Assembly (NCBI RefSeq): GCF_044904705.1
Contig: NZ_JADIKL010000004.1
Span: forward strand, 62,001 to 126,000
Length of the DNA stretch: 64,000 nt
Reading direction: 5' to 3'
From: Rhodanobacter_A agri
Lineage (GTDB): Bacteria; Pseudomonadota; Gammaproteobacteria; Xanthomonadales; Rhodanobacteraceae
Both the position numbers and the translations under genes were made by a program. Of this stretch, positions 1 through 7,399 are shown piece by piece (positions within the stretch are counted from its first letter, which is position 1; each line of letters begins with the position of its first letter). The notes beneath the pieces were generated by a model. The model saw nothing but the letters and a program-made list of their open reading frames with translations, was not told the DNA's origin and did no database searches.

Positions 1-883
1 GCCACCAGCCGAGCGTGAACAGCGCGCTGACCTGAGGGGCGATATCGACACCTGCCTGCAAGCTGGCCTGGGTCTGCCGGGTGTGCTCGATGGTGTTGGC
101 GCCGTAGACCAGTCGCGGCGTGCCGTTGGGGTTGCGGTCCAGCGTGGTGCCGGATACCGGCACGGCGCTGGCCGCGCTGCCGCCGGCCTTGGCGGTGGCG
201 TACTGCATCGGCTGGCCGTGGTTGTCGAGCTGGTTGAGCGAGAGCAGCCAGCGCCAGCGGCCCTGCCTGTCGCCGAGCTGGGCGGCGAGGCGATGGCCGT
301 CGTAATCGCTGCCGGCGCCGTAATGGTCGCTGTAGCCTTGGCTGAAATACTGCGCGTCCGCACTGGCGATCAGCCGGTCGGGCAGGCGGGTGTGGATCAG
401 CACCGTGGTACCCATCGCGTTGCCGGGGTACAGCGCGGAGTAGGGACCGTACAGCACGTCCACTGCCCCGATTTCCCCGGGCGCCACCATGCCCCAGCGT
501 GGCGCGCCGTCCCAGCCGTTGCTCATCAGGTTGGAGAGCAGCAAGCCGTCGACGTAGAGCAGGCTGCGCGCACTCTGCAGTGTGCCGCTGTTGCGGCCGC
601 TGATGGTGGCGTTGGGATCGCCGATGTAGCGCTCGCGCACCTGCAGATTGGGGGCGTAGCGTAGTACGTCGGCGCTGTCGGCCAGGTTCTGTTGCTGCAG
701 GCGCTGGCGCGGGATGTGCACGGTGACGCTGGGCGTGTTCAGCACGGCTGTGTCGCTGGCGTGCACATGCACGGGCGCCAGCGTGGTGGATTGCGGCGGA
801 GTGTCGGCAAGCGCGACGTTGACGGCGGCAGCCAGCAGCAGCGCGATGGGGAAACGGAGGTCCAAACGACAACCCTTGACCAT
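1..883 (-). CDS. TonB-dependent receptor, N-terminal part (cut by window edge)
   Basis: This is an outer-membrane receptor of the TonB-dependent type, which takes up large or scarce solutes using energy from TonB-ExbBD. The visible 294 residues start at ATG 883. A signal peptide covers residues 1-26 and ends in A-L-A before D27. The plug domain follows (about 35-165), with the usual features: a predicted pore-block segment ending VLRYAPNLQV, then YVDGLLL, then VLYGPYSALYPGNAMGTTV. The first barrel strands follow and the frame runs off the left edge. It lies 70 bp downstream of the RegA-type regulator on the same strand, so the two may be cotranscribed. The substrate cannot be read from the sequence. 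The fragment has no carboxypeptidase-like N-terminal domain, unlike the receptors at 7400-14213. Family assignment is firm; the start has no strong ribosome-binding site. Confidence 0.85.
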   Translation of the reverse strand, partial: MVKGCRLDLRFPIALLLAAAVNVALADTPPQSTTLAPVHVHASDTAVLNTPSVTVHIPRQRLQQQNLADSADVLRYAPNLQVRERYIGDPNATISGRNSGTLQSARSLLYVDGLLLSNLMSNGWDGAPRWGMVAPGEIGAVDVLYGPYSALYPGNAMGTTVLIHTRLPDRLIASADAQYFSQGYSDHYGAGSDYDGHRLAAQLGDRQGRWRWLLSLNQLDNHGQPMQYATAKAGGSAASAVPVSGTTLDRNPNGTPRLVYGANTIEHTRQTQASLQAGVDIAPQVSALFTLGWW

Positions 884-953
884 GGTCCAAGGTTGCCAGC
901 GTAGCCGCCTTTCGTGGCAGCGACAGATGGCGCGTTGTCGCAGCCGCCGTGAA

Positions 954-1544
954 TCAACCCTCGCCGTCGGGCCGTTCGCGCACCGGGTGCTTGCTCAGCT
1001 TGCGCTGCAGGGTGCGCCGGTGCATGCCGAGTCGGCGTGCGGTCTCGGAGATGTTGCCGTTGCATTCGGTGAGCACGCGCTGGATGTGCTCCCATTCCAG
1101 CCGCCGCAGCGCCAGCGGCGCCTCGGGGGCGTCGGGCAAGTCGTCGTCGTCGGCCTCCGCGCCGTTGTCGCCGTCGAGCAGGGCGCGCACCACGGCATCG
1201 GCATCCACCGGCTTGGCAAGGTAGTCGTGGGCGCCGCGCTTGATCGCTTCCACCGCGGTGGCGATCGAGGCGTAGCCGGTGAGCAGCAAGATGCGCATGT
1301 CCGGCACCAGCGAGTGCAGCTCGGGAATCAGGCGCAAGCCGTTTTCCTCGCCCAGTTTGAGATCGAGCACGCAGTAGCGCGGCTGGTGGCGGCGCGCCAG
1401 CATGCGGGCGTCGCCGAGGTTGGTGGCCGAGATCACCTCGAAGCCGCGCGAAGTCAGCGCGCGGGTCAGTACGCGGACGAAGGTGGCGTCGTCATCCACC
1501 AGCAGCAGGGGGCGCGCGGAGGTGGGGTAGGCAGGCTCGTTCAT
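954..1544 (-). CDS. regA: RegA/PrrA/RoxR-type response regulator
   Basis: This is the DNA-binding partner of the redox-responsive RegB-type kinase encoded just upstream. The product has 196 residues, close to the usual RegA size. The receiver domain (about 12-125) has the acidic pair D17/D18, the phosphoacceptor D61 in VLDLKLGEENG and the switch threonine in LLLTGYAS. An acidic linker (DDDDLPDAPEAP) follows, then a Fis-type helix-turn-helix at the C terminus (ISETARRLGMHRRTLQRKL), the hallmark of this short family. It starts 46 bp after the kinase stop, so the two form an operon. Family members control respiratory and redox genes. Which targets are controlled here is inference; the TonB receptor immediately downstream is one possibility. 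Confidence 0.93.
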   Translation of the reverse strand: MNEPAYPTSARPLLLVDDDATFVRVLTRALTSRGFEVISATNLGDARMLARRHQPRYCVLDLKLGEENGLRLIPELHSLVPDMRILLLTGYASIATAVEAIKRGAHDYLAKPVDADAVVRALLDGDNGAEADDDDLPDAPEAPLALRRLEWEHIQRVLTECNGNISETARRLGMHRRTLQRKLSKHPVRERPDGEG

Positions 1545-1590
1545 GCGGGGATTCCGGTGGGGCGACGTCGCCCATTTTGCCGCATGCGGT

Positions 1591-2865
1591 TCAAGGCTGC
1601 GAAATCACCGCCAGCGGCAGGCGCAGGCAGACCACGGCGCCGTCGTCGGTGTTGCGCGCCACCAGCTCGCCGCTGAGGCGCTCGGCGGTGGCCACGGCGA
1701 GGGTGAGGCCGATGCCGAGGCCGGACTGCTTCTGCGAGTGGCCCAGTCGCGCGTTGCCTTCGGTGCTAGCGAAGCCGGGACCGCGGTCGATCACCAGGAA
1801 TTGCAGCCAGTCGCCTTCGCGCTCCACCTGCAGCAGCACTTCACGCGAATCGCGCAGGGCAGAGGCGTCGGCGGCGTTGTTCAGCAGGTTCAGCAGTGCG
1901 TGGCGCAGGCCGGGCGGCACGCGCAAGGGCAGTCGCGCGGTGACGTCGTCCAGTTGCAGCTCCAGTTCGGCCTCGGGGCGCAGCAGCTGGAACCGTTCGG
2001 TACAGCTGTGCAGGAACTGGGCCACGTCCAGCCGCTCGGGCTCCTGCGAGAGCTGGGCCTGGCCGAACGCCACCATCTCGCGCAGGATGTCGCGGCAGCG
2101 GTCGACCTGGCCTTCGAGCAGGGAGAGATCTTCGGCCAGCCCGGCGTCGTCGGCATGTTCGCGGCGCAGCTCGGGTAGCAGGGTGCGCATGGTCGACAGT
2201 GGGGTGTTGAGCTCGTGCGCGGCACCGGCAGCCTGGGTGGCGATGGCGAGGATGCCCTCGTCGCGCAGCGCGCGCTCGTGCACGCGCTGCATCGCCAGCT
2301 GCTGCACGCGCAAGGCACGCGCCAACCGGTTGGTGAAGAAGCCCAGCAGCAGCGCCATGATGACGAAGTTGACGCCCATGCCGATCACGTGCAGCGAGTA
2401 GCCGTGGTCGCGCATGCCATCCAGCACCGGCAACGGCATGTACCAGCGCATCAGCAGCAGGTAGGCGGTGCCGGCGATGGCGGCGACCACGAGGATGGTG
2501 CGGATCGACAACGCGGCGGCGGAAAGCGCGATCGGCACCAGCAGCAAGGTGACGAAGGGATTGCTGGCGCCGCCGGTGAAGTACAGCAGCACGCCCAGCA
2601 CGAGGGTGTCGACGCCGATGTGGGCGATCGTCTCCCCCTCGCTCACCGGCCACGGGCGGCCCAGTCGCCAGGCCGCCAGCATCGAGAACACGGCGAGCAG
2701 GCCGATGCAGGCCAGCAACGGCAGTAGCGGTATCGCCAGATGCAGCCAGAGCGCGCAGACCAGCACCGCCACGCTCTGGCCGCCGATGGCGCACAGGCGC
2801 AGCCAGGCCAGGGCGCGCGCGAGCGCGAACGGACCGATGCGGTTCTTGATCGGGCGATGCTGCAT
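1591..2865 (-). CDS. regB: RegB/PrrB/RoxS-type redox sensor histidine kinase
   Basis: This is a membrane sensor kinase of 424 residues. About six membrane segments fill residues 15-180 and carry the motif GGASNPF (98-104), which in RegB is linked to quinone sensing. The dimerization/phosphoacceptor helix has the H-box AAGAAHELNTPL with H217. C257 sits exactly 40 residues later in VDRCRDIL, the same spacing as H225 and the redox-active C265 of Rhodobacter RegB. The ATPase domain follows, with the N-box around LLNLLNNAADAS, DRGPGF and GLGIGL. The start is ATG 2865; longer frames upstream only read through the antisense of the transporter. It lies 56 bp downstream of the POT transporter and 46 bp upstream of its response regulator. 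Confidence 0.94.
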   Translation of the reverse strand: MQHRPIKNRIGPFALARALAWLRLCAIGGQSVAVLVCALWLHLAIPLLPLLACIGLLAVFSMLAAWRLGRPWPVSEGETIAHIGVDTLVLGVLLYFTGGASNPFVTLLLVPIALSAAALSIRTILVVAAIAGTAYLLLMRWYMPLPVLDGMRDHGYSLHVIGMGVNFVIMALLLGFFTNRLARALRVQQLAMQRVHERALRDEGILAIATQAAGAAHELNTPLSTMRTLLPELRREHADDAGLAEDLSLLEGQVDRCRDILREMVAFGQAQLSQEPERLDVAQFLHSCTERFQLLRPEAELELQLDDVTARLPLRVPPGLRHALLNLLNNAADASALRDSREVLLQVEREGDWLQFLVIDRGPGFASTEGNARLGHSQKQSGLGIGLTLAVATAERLSGELVARNTDDGAVVCLRLPLAVISQP

Positions 2866-2894
2866 TCGGTCCGTTCCGTTGCCATGCGCCCGCC

Positions 2895-2916
2895 GCCGTG
2901 CGGCGACGGGCACGGC
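2895..2916 (-). terminator. hairpin after the POT transporter, possible weak terminator
   Basis: A 7-bp stem (GCCGTGC and GCACGGC) with an 8-nt loop begins 6 nt after the transporter stop. There is no T-run, so it may stabilise the mRNA end or attenuate transcription into regB rather than terminate it. Confidence 0.35.
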
Positions 2917-2921
2917 GCGAC

Positions 2922-4469
2922 TCAAGGCGTGTCGAACTCTTCGCTGCGCACCGCGGGCAGCGGTTCGCGGTTTGCCACGCCGGCATGGCTGGCCGACAGC
3001 TTCTTCATCAGCGGCAGCACCGCCAGCGCGACCACGGTGCAACCCACGCCGACCAGGCCGAGCTTGTTGAAGAGGTTGGTGTAGATGTCCAGCGACTGCA
3101 CCGGGTCGGTGAGACCTTCCGGGATGTGCGCGTAGTTGGCCACCACGCTGCCCAGGTACTGCGAGATGCCCGAGGCCACAAAGTAGGCGCCCATCATGAA
3201 GCCGCCCATGCGCTCCGGCACGTAGCGGGCGATCATCGCCAGGCCCAGGCCGCTCACCAGCAGCTCGCCCAGCGAGTACAGACCGTAACCCCAGACCATG
3301 ATCCACGAGGACACCTGGCCGTTCACCGCCCAGCGGGCGCCGACGCCGTAGATGAAGAAACCGGCGGCCACGGCGCCGAAGCCCCAGGCGAACTTCGCGG
3401 CGACGGAAATATCCTTGCCGATGCGGCCGAGCCCGTTGTAGATGAACACCAGCAAGGGGCTGAGCACCACGATCCAGACCGCGTTGAGGTTCTGGTACTG
3501 CTCGGGGATCCAGTTGAACAAGTGGATGCCGAACACGTCGAACGACAGGTTCACGTTCTTCTGCGCGAACAGGTTCAGCGAGGTGGACATCTGCTGGTAG
3601 AAGATGAAGAAGAAGATGGTCTGCACCACCAGCACCAGCGCGGCGATCAGGCCGGCGCGTTCGTCGCGGTGGCTGGAGGAAATCAGGTAGCCGAAGATGC
3701 ACAGCAGCACCACGCCGGCGGCATATACGCAGATGCGCGCCACCGTCTCGCTGTGCAGGATGAAGGCGGACACGAACACCAGCGCCAGGGCGGCGCCCAG
3801 CACGCCGGCGAGGCGCTTCAGGTTCACCGGTTCGCGGTCGGCGGGCGAGCCGATGTGCTTCAGCGTGCGGCTCATCAGCGCGTAGTTCGCCAGACCCAGC
3901 AGCAGGCCGATGGCGCACACGCCGAACGCGGTGTGCCAGCCCCAATTGTCGCCATAGCGCTGGCCCACGTAGTCGCGGATCCACGGCGTCAGCGTCATGG
4001 AGATCATCGAACCGACGTTCACCGCCATGTAGTAGATGGTGAACGCGCTGTCGATCTTGGTGTCGTCGCCTTCGTAGATCTTGCGTACGAGGTTGCCGGC
4101 GTTCGGCTTGAACATGCCATTGCCGACGATGATCACGCCCAGCGCGAAGTACAGGAAGGTGGCGTTGTCGGTGGGAATCCACAGCAGCGCGTAACCCAGC
4201 ATCAGCACGATCGCGCCGATGCGCATGGTGCGGCGGGTGCCGATCAGCTTGTCGCCCACCCAGCCGCCGATCGCCGGCGTCACGTAGATCAGCGCGGCGG
4301 CCGCGCCCCAGATCAGGTTCGCCTTGGTATCGACGAAGCCCAGCTTCTTCATCATGTAGGTGACCATCAACACCTGCATGCCGTAGAAGCCGAAGCGCTC
4401 CCACATCTCGATCAGGAAGACGGTACTGAACGACCGTGTTTGCGAAACGGGTGGATTCTGGATTGCCAT
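2922..4469 (-). CDS. Proton-dependent oligopeptide transporter (POT/PTR2 family)
   Basis: This is an inner-membrane symporter for di- and tripeptides of the major facilitator superfamily, 515 residues long with about 12-14 membrane segments. The family signature ExxER is present near the N terminus (E21-M-W-E24-R25, in FLIEMWERFGFYG). The PTR2 signature region around VIIVGNGMFKPNAGNLV and the helix pair FFFIFYQQMSTSLNLFAQ are also typical. The start is ATG 4469 (MAIQNPP); a longer frame upstream has no support. It lies first in a same-strand series with regB, regA and a TonB receptor. Peptide import fits the exported peptidase and receptors at 7400-16450. Exact substrates are unknown. Confidence 0.93.
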   Translation of the reverse strand: MAIQNPPVSQTRSFSTVFLIEMWERFGFYGMQVLMVTYMMKKLGFVDTKANLIWGAAAALIYVTPAIGGWVGDKLIGTRRTMRIGAIVLMLGYALLWIPTDNATFLYFALGVIIVGNGMFKPNAGNLVRKIYEGDDTKIDSAFTIYYMAVNVGSMISMTLTPWIRDYVGQRYGDNWGWHTAFGVCAIGLLLGLANYALMSRTLKHIGSPADREPVNLKRLAGVLGAALALVFVSAFILHSETVARICVYAAGVVLLCIFGYLISSSHRDERAGLIAALVLVVQTIFFFIFYQQMSTSLNLFAQKNVNLSFDVFGIHLFNWIPEQYQNLNAVWIVVLSPLLVFIYNGLGRIGKDISVAAKFAWGFGAVAAGFFIYGVGARWAVNGQVSSWIMVWGYGLYSLGELLVSGLGLAMIARYVPERMGGFMMGAYFVASGISQYLGSVVANYAHIPEGLTDPVQSLDIYTNLFNKLGLVGVGCTVVALAVLPLMKKLSASHAGVANREPLPAVRSEEFDTP

Positions 4470-4687
4470 GCAACGATTCCGTGCTGAGAAGTACAACGGC
4501 CGCGCAAGCGCGACCGGCGAGTTGTGGTGCTGAACGAAACCACAATCATTGAGGGTACCCCATCCGCCACGCGGGCTTCGCTGCAGCGCAATATCCGGCG
4601 TGCCGTCGCGCAAGTGCCGGGCCGGCCGTGGCATCATTGGCGTTTGGCCCGCCGTGCGGGACATCACTCGCCGGAGACTCGTTTCCC

Positions 4688-5062
4688 ATGCCAGGCCACG
4701 GATTCCGCGGCAACCCGCGCCAACTCTGGAATGCCTTCCGCTGGTCGATGCTGGGCCTGCGCGCGGGCTGGCGGCACGAGGCGTCGTTCCGGCTGGAGGC
4801 GATGCTCGCGGTGGTGCTGATTCCTTTGGGCCTGTGGCTGGGGCATGGCGCACTGGAGAAGCTCGCCCTGGTGGCGCCGGCCTTCCTGGTGCTGTCCGCC
4901 GAGCTGCTCAACTCCGCGGTCGAGGCGGTGGTGGACAAGGTCAGCCCCGAGTTCCACGAGCTGGCCGGGCGCGCCAAGGACATGGGTTCGGCTGCGGTGT
5001 TCCTGTTGCTGGTGCTGATGGTGCTGAGCTGGGGGCTGGTGCTGGGCACACGCTTGCTCTGA
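4688..5062 (+). CDS. dgkA: Diacylglycerol kinase, DgkA type
   Basis: This is a small integral membrane enzyme that phosphorylates diacylglycerol to phosphatidic acid, recycling lipid released by periplasmic glucan and LPS modification. The product has 124 residues (E. coli has 122) and three membrane helices. The active-site region reads ELLNSAVEAVVDKV followed by ELAGRAKDMGSAAV, matching the family core with its catalytic glutamate and conserved lysine-aspartate. The start ATG 4688 follows a GGAGA site at about 4674; an upstream in-frame ATG at 4628 would add 20 residues with no family match. It is divergent from the peptide transporter. Confidence 0.94.
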   Translation: MPGHGFRGNPRQLWNAFRWSMLGLRAGWRHEASFRLEAMLAVVLIPLGLWLGHGALEKLALVAPAFLVLSAELLNSAVEAVVDKVSPEFHELAGRAKDMGSAAVFLLLVLMVLSWGLVLGTRLL

Positions 5063-5118
5063 TTGCACGGCCTGGCGCAGGGTGCTGCAATGGCCCCTCA
5101 CCGGAACGGAGCCCCGCC

Positions 5119-5739
5119 ATGAAACTACTGCGCAATCTCGTGCTGTTGCTGGTGGCCGTTGGCCTCACCGGCTGCGGCTACAACGCCATGCAGCGGCAGG
5201 ACGAGGCGGTCAAGGCCGCGTGGTCGGAAGTGCTCAACCAGTACCAGCGCCGGGCCGACCTGGTGCCGAACCTGGTCGCCACGGTAAAGGGCTATGCCCA
5301 GCATGAGGAAAAGGTGTTCACCGAGGTGGCCGATGCGCGCGCCAAGGTAGGCAGCATCCAGGTGACGCCGGAACTGGCGAACGATCCGCAGGCGCTGGCG
5401 AAGTTCCAGGCCGCACAAGGCGAGCTCGGCAATGCGCTGTCGCGGCTGATGGCGGTGAGCGAGAACTACCCGACGCTCAAGGCCGACGGCCTGTTCCAGA
5501 ACCTTCAGGCGCAGCTGGAGGGCACCGAGAACCGCATCACCGTGGCACGCCAGCGCTACGTGCAGGCGGTGCAGCAGTACAACGGGCTGATCCGCACCTT
5601 CCCGAACAACCTCACCGCCAAGATGTTCGGCTACACCGTGAAGCCGAACTTCAGCGTGCAGAACGAGCAGGCGATTTCCAGCGCGCCGAAGGTCGATTTC
5701 GGCGGTGCCGCGCCGGCGCCTGCCGCCTCGGCACATTGA
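5119..5739 (+). CDS. lemA: LemA family lipoprotein
   Basis: This LemA-family protein has 206 residues. It opens with a lipoprotein signal: a hydrophobic segment and the lipobox L16-T-G-C19, so the mature protein should be lipid-anchored. The LemA core follows, a helical bundle with YNAMQRQDEAVKAAWSEV, QRRADLVPNLV and a C-terminal segment YNGLIRTFPNNL. The tail is rich in Ala and Pro. The start at 5119 follows an ACGGAG site. One base separates its stop from the next start (TGAGATG), so translation is likely coupled with the TPM protein. LemA-TPM pairs are common in Proteobacteria, but the biochemical role is unsettled. Confidence 0.93.
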   Translation: MKLLRNLVLLLVAVGLTGCGYNAMQRQDEAVKAAWSEVLNQYQRRADLVPNLVATVKGYAQHEEKVFTEVADARAKVGSIQVTPELANDPQALAKFQAAQGELGNALSRLMAVSENYPTLKADGLFQNLQAQLEGTENRITVARQRYVQAVQQYNGLIRTFPNNLTAKMFGYTVKPNFSVQNEQAISSAPKVDFGGAAPAPAASAH

Positions 5740-5740
5740 G

Positions 5741-6628
5741 ATGATCCGGCGCCACCCGCGGGCGCTGTGGGCGTGGTTGCTGGCAGCCGCATTGCTGCTG
5801 CCGGCACTGCTGCACGCCGATGCTGCCGTGCCGAAGCTGGCGCGGCACGTCACCGACCAGACTGGCACGCTGAGCGCGCAGCAGGTGGACCAGCTCGACA
5901 CGCAGCTGGTGGCGCTGGAAAAGGCCAAGGGTGCGCAGCTGGTGGTGCTGATGGTGGGCAGCACCCAGCCGCAGGACCTCGAGAGCTATTCCATCGACGT
6001 GGCGATGGCGAACAAGGTCGGCCGCCAAGGTGTCGACGACGGCGTGTTGCTGCTGGTCGCGAAGAACGATCGCGCCGTGCGCATCGAGGTGGGCGCGGGC
6101 TTGGAGGGAGCGATCCCCGATGCGGCTGTGGCTCGCATCATCCGCGAATACATCGCACCGAAATTCCGCACGGGCGATTATTACGGCGGCATCCAGGACG
6201 CCGTGGGCGCGCTGACCCAACTGATCGATGGCGAGCCTCTGCCGCCGCCGGTACAGGGGGCGCCGCATGAGCGGCGCGGCCTGGATCTCAACAGCTTGCT
6301 GGGCGTCGGCTTCTTCGCCTGGATCTTCCTGCGTGGCGTGCTGGGCCGCACGCATGCCTTCGTGCGTGCGCCGTTGGGCGGGCTGGTCATCGGTGGCCTG
6401 TTCTGGTTGATGGCCTCGGTGGGGATGGGCATTTTCGGCGGCATCGTGGGCGGGCTCCTGATGCTGCTGCCTGCAGGCGCCGGTCGTTCGATCGGTGGCG
6501 GCGGCTGGGGCGGTTTTGGTGGCTGGGGCGGTGGTGGCTTTGGTGGCGGCGGTGGTTTCGGCGGCGGTGGCGGATTCAGCGGTGGCGGCGGCAGCTTCAA
6601 CGGCGGCGGCGCCTCGGGGAGCTGGTGA
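5741..6628 (+). CDS. TPM-domain membrane protein with glycine-rich tail (YgcG-like)
   Basis: This 295-residue protein has a cleavable signal (residues 1-28, ending LLHADA), a TPM domain (about 35-180; HVTDQTGTLSAQQVDQLD, then EVGAGLEGAIPDAAVARII), then two membrane segments around 190-240. The last 50 residues are almost only Gly, Ser, Phe and Trp. Members with this layout (YgcG, Psb32-like) are envelope proteins; some TPM domains have phosphatase activity, not shown for this one. The chosen start is ATG 5741, directly after the lemA stop. It is followed by a second TPM protein in the same operon. Confidence 0.9.
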   Translation: MIRRHPRALWAWLLAAALLLPALLHADAAVPKLARHVTDQTGTLSAQQVDQLDTQLVALEKAKGAQLVVLMVGSTQPQDLESYSIDVAMANKVGRQGVDDGVLLLVAKNDRAVRIEVGAGLEGAIPDAAVARIIREYIAPKFRTGDYYGGIQDAVGALTQLIDGEPLPPPVQGAPHERRGLDLNSLLGVGFFAWIFLRGVLGRTHAFVRAPLGGLVIGGLFWLMASVGMGIFGGIVGGLLMLLPAGAGRSIGGGGWGGFGGWGGGGFGGGGGFGGGGGFSGGGGSFNGGGASGSW

Positions 6629-6629
6629 G

Positions 6630-7133
6630 ATGGCGCGCATGCGACGCTTGCTGACAAACCTGTGCGAAGGCTGGTTCCGGTTGCATCAGCGCTTCCCTTC
6701 AAGCTTGCTGGACGAGATCGCCGCAGCCGTAGCGGAGGGCGAACGCACCCATCTGGGCGAGGTGCGCCTCGCCGTGGAATCGCGCCTGTCGCCGCTGGCC
6801 GTACTCGCGGGATTGGATGCGCCGACGCGCGCACGCCAGGTCTTCGGCCAGCTCGGCATCTGGGACACCGAACACAACAACGGCGTACTGCTCTACGTGC
6901 TGCTGGCCGAGCACCGCATCGAGATCGTTGCCGACCGCGGCATCGCCCGCCACGTGGCGCCCGAGGAGTGGGTGGCAGCGTGTACGCACATGCGCGATGC
7001 CTATGCGCGGGGGCAGTGGCGCGAGGGGAGTCTGCAGGGCATTGCGGATGTGCATGCCTTGCTGCGTCGGCATTTTCCTGACGATGGTGCGAGACGAGTC
7101 GACGAATTGCCGGATCGGCCGGTGCTGTTGTGA
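6630..7133 (+). CDS. Second TPM-domain protein of the lemA operon
   Basis: This 167-residue protein starts one base after the preceding stop (TGAGATG). It carries a TPM-like domain over most of its length: LGEVRLAVESRLSPL, QLGIWDTEHNNGVLLYVLLAEHRIEIVADRGIA, and a closing helix with HALLRRHFP. No signal peptide or membrane helix is visible, so it is probably cytoplasmic or attached to its partners. The family is often found as the third gene in lemA-TPM-TPM operons. Function is not known. Confidence 0.88.
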   Translation: MARMRRLLTNLCEGWFRLHQRFPSSLLDEIAAAVAEGERTHLGEVRLAVESRLSPLAVLAGLDAPTRARQVFGQLGIWDTEHNNGVLLYVLLAEHRIEIVADRGIARHVAPEEWVAACTHMRDAYARGQWREGSLQGIADVHALLRRHFPDDGARRVDELPDRPVLL

Positions 7134-7317
7134 ACTGTCTTCATTGAGTCGGCGGATCTGCGCGACTTGATTTACACCGTGAATCGCTGACGCCCGATTA
7201 CGCACCTGCATCGCCCGCATATGCGAGCCTCTTCCGGCGAAGCTGCACCTGACGCTGGATGGTCCGCGTGCTTGAAGATCGCGGATACCGGCGACATGAC
7301 GCCGAAGTGTCTTCCAT

Positions 7318-7343
7318 AAAAAAACCGCCGGGCAAACCGGCGG
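7318..7343 (-). terminator. Rho-independent terminator of the TonB receptor at 7400
   Basis: A 7-bp stem (CCGCCGG and CCGGCGG) with a 5-nt loop is followed, on the minus strand, by a run of seven T residues (A at 7318-7324). It is the second of two hairpins after the receptor stop. Confidence 0.85.
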
Positions 7344-7354
7344 CTCTTTCAAGA

Positions 7355-7388
7355 AACCTTCCGGCGATGCGGGCATCGCCGGAAGGTT
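7355..7388 (-). other. perfect 15-bp hairpin directly after the receptor stop
   Basis: Arms 7355-7369 and 7374-7388 are perfectly complementary around a 4-nt loop, 11 nt after the stop codon. It has no T-run of its own and lies just before the terminator at 7318-7343, so it could protect the mRNA 3' end or act with the terminator. Confidence 0.7.
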
Positions 7389-7399
7389 CAAGGCTTCTC

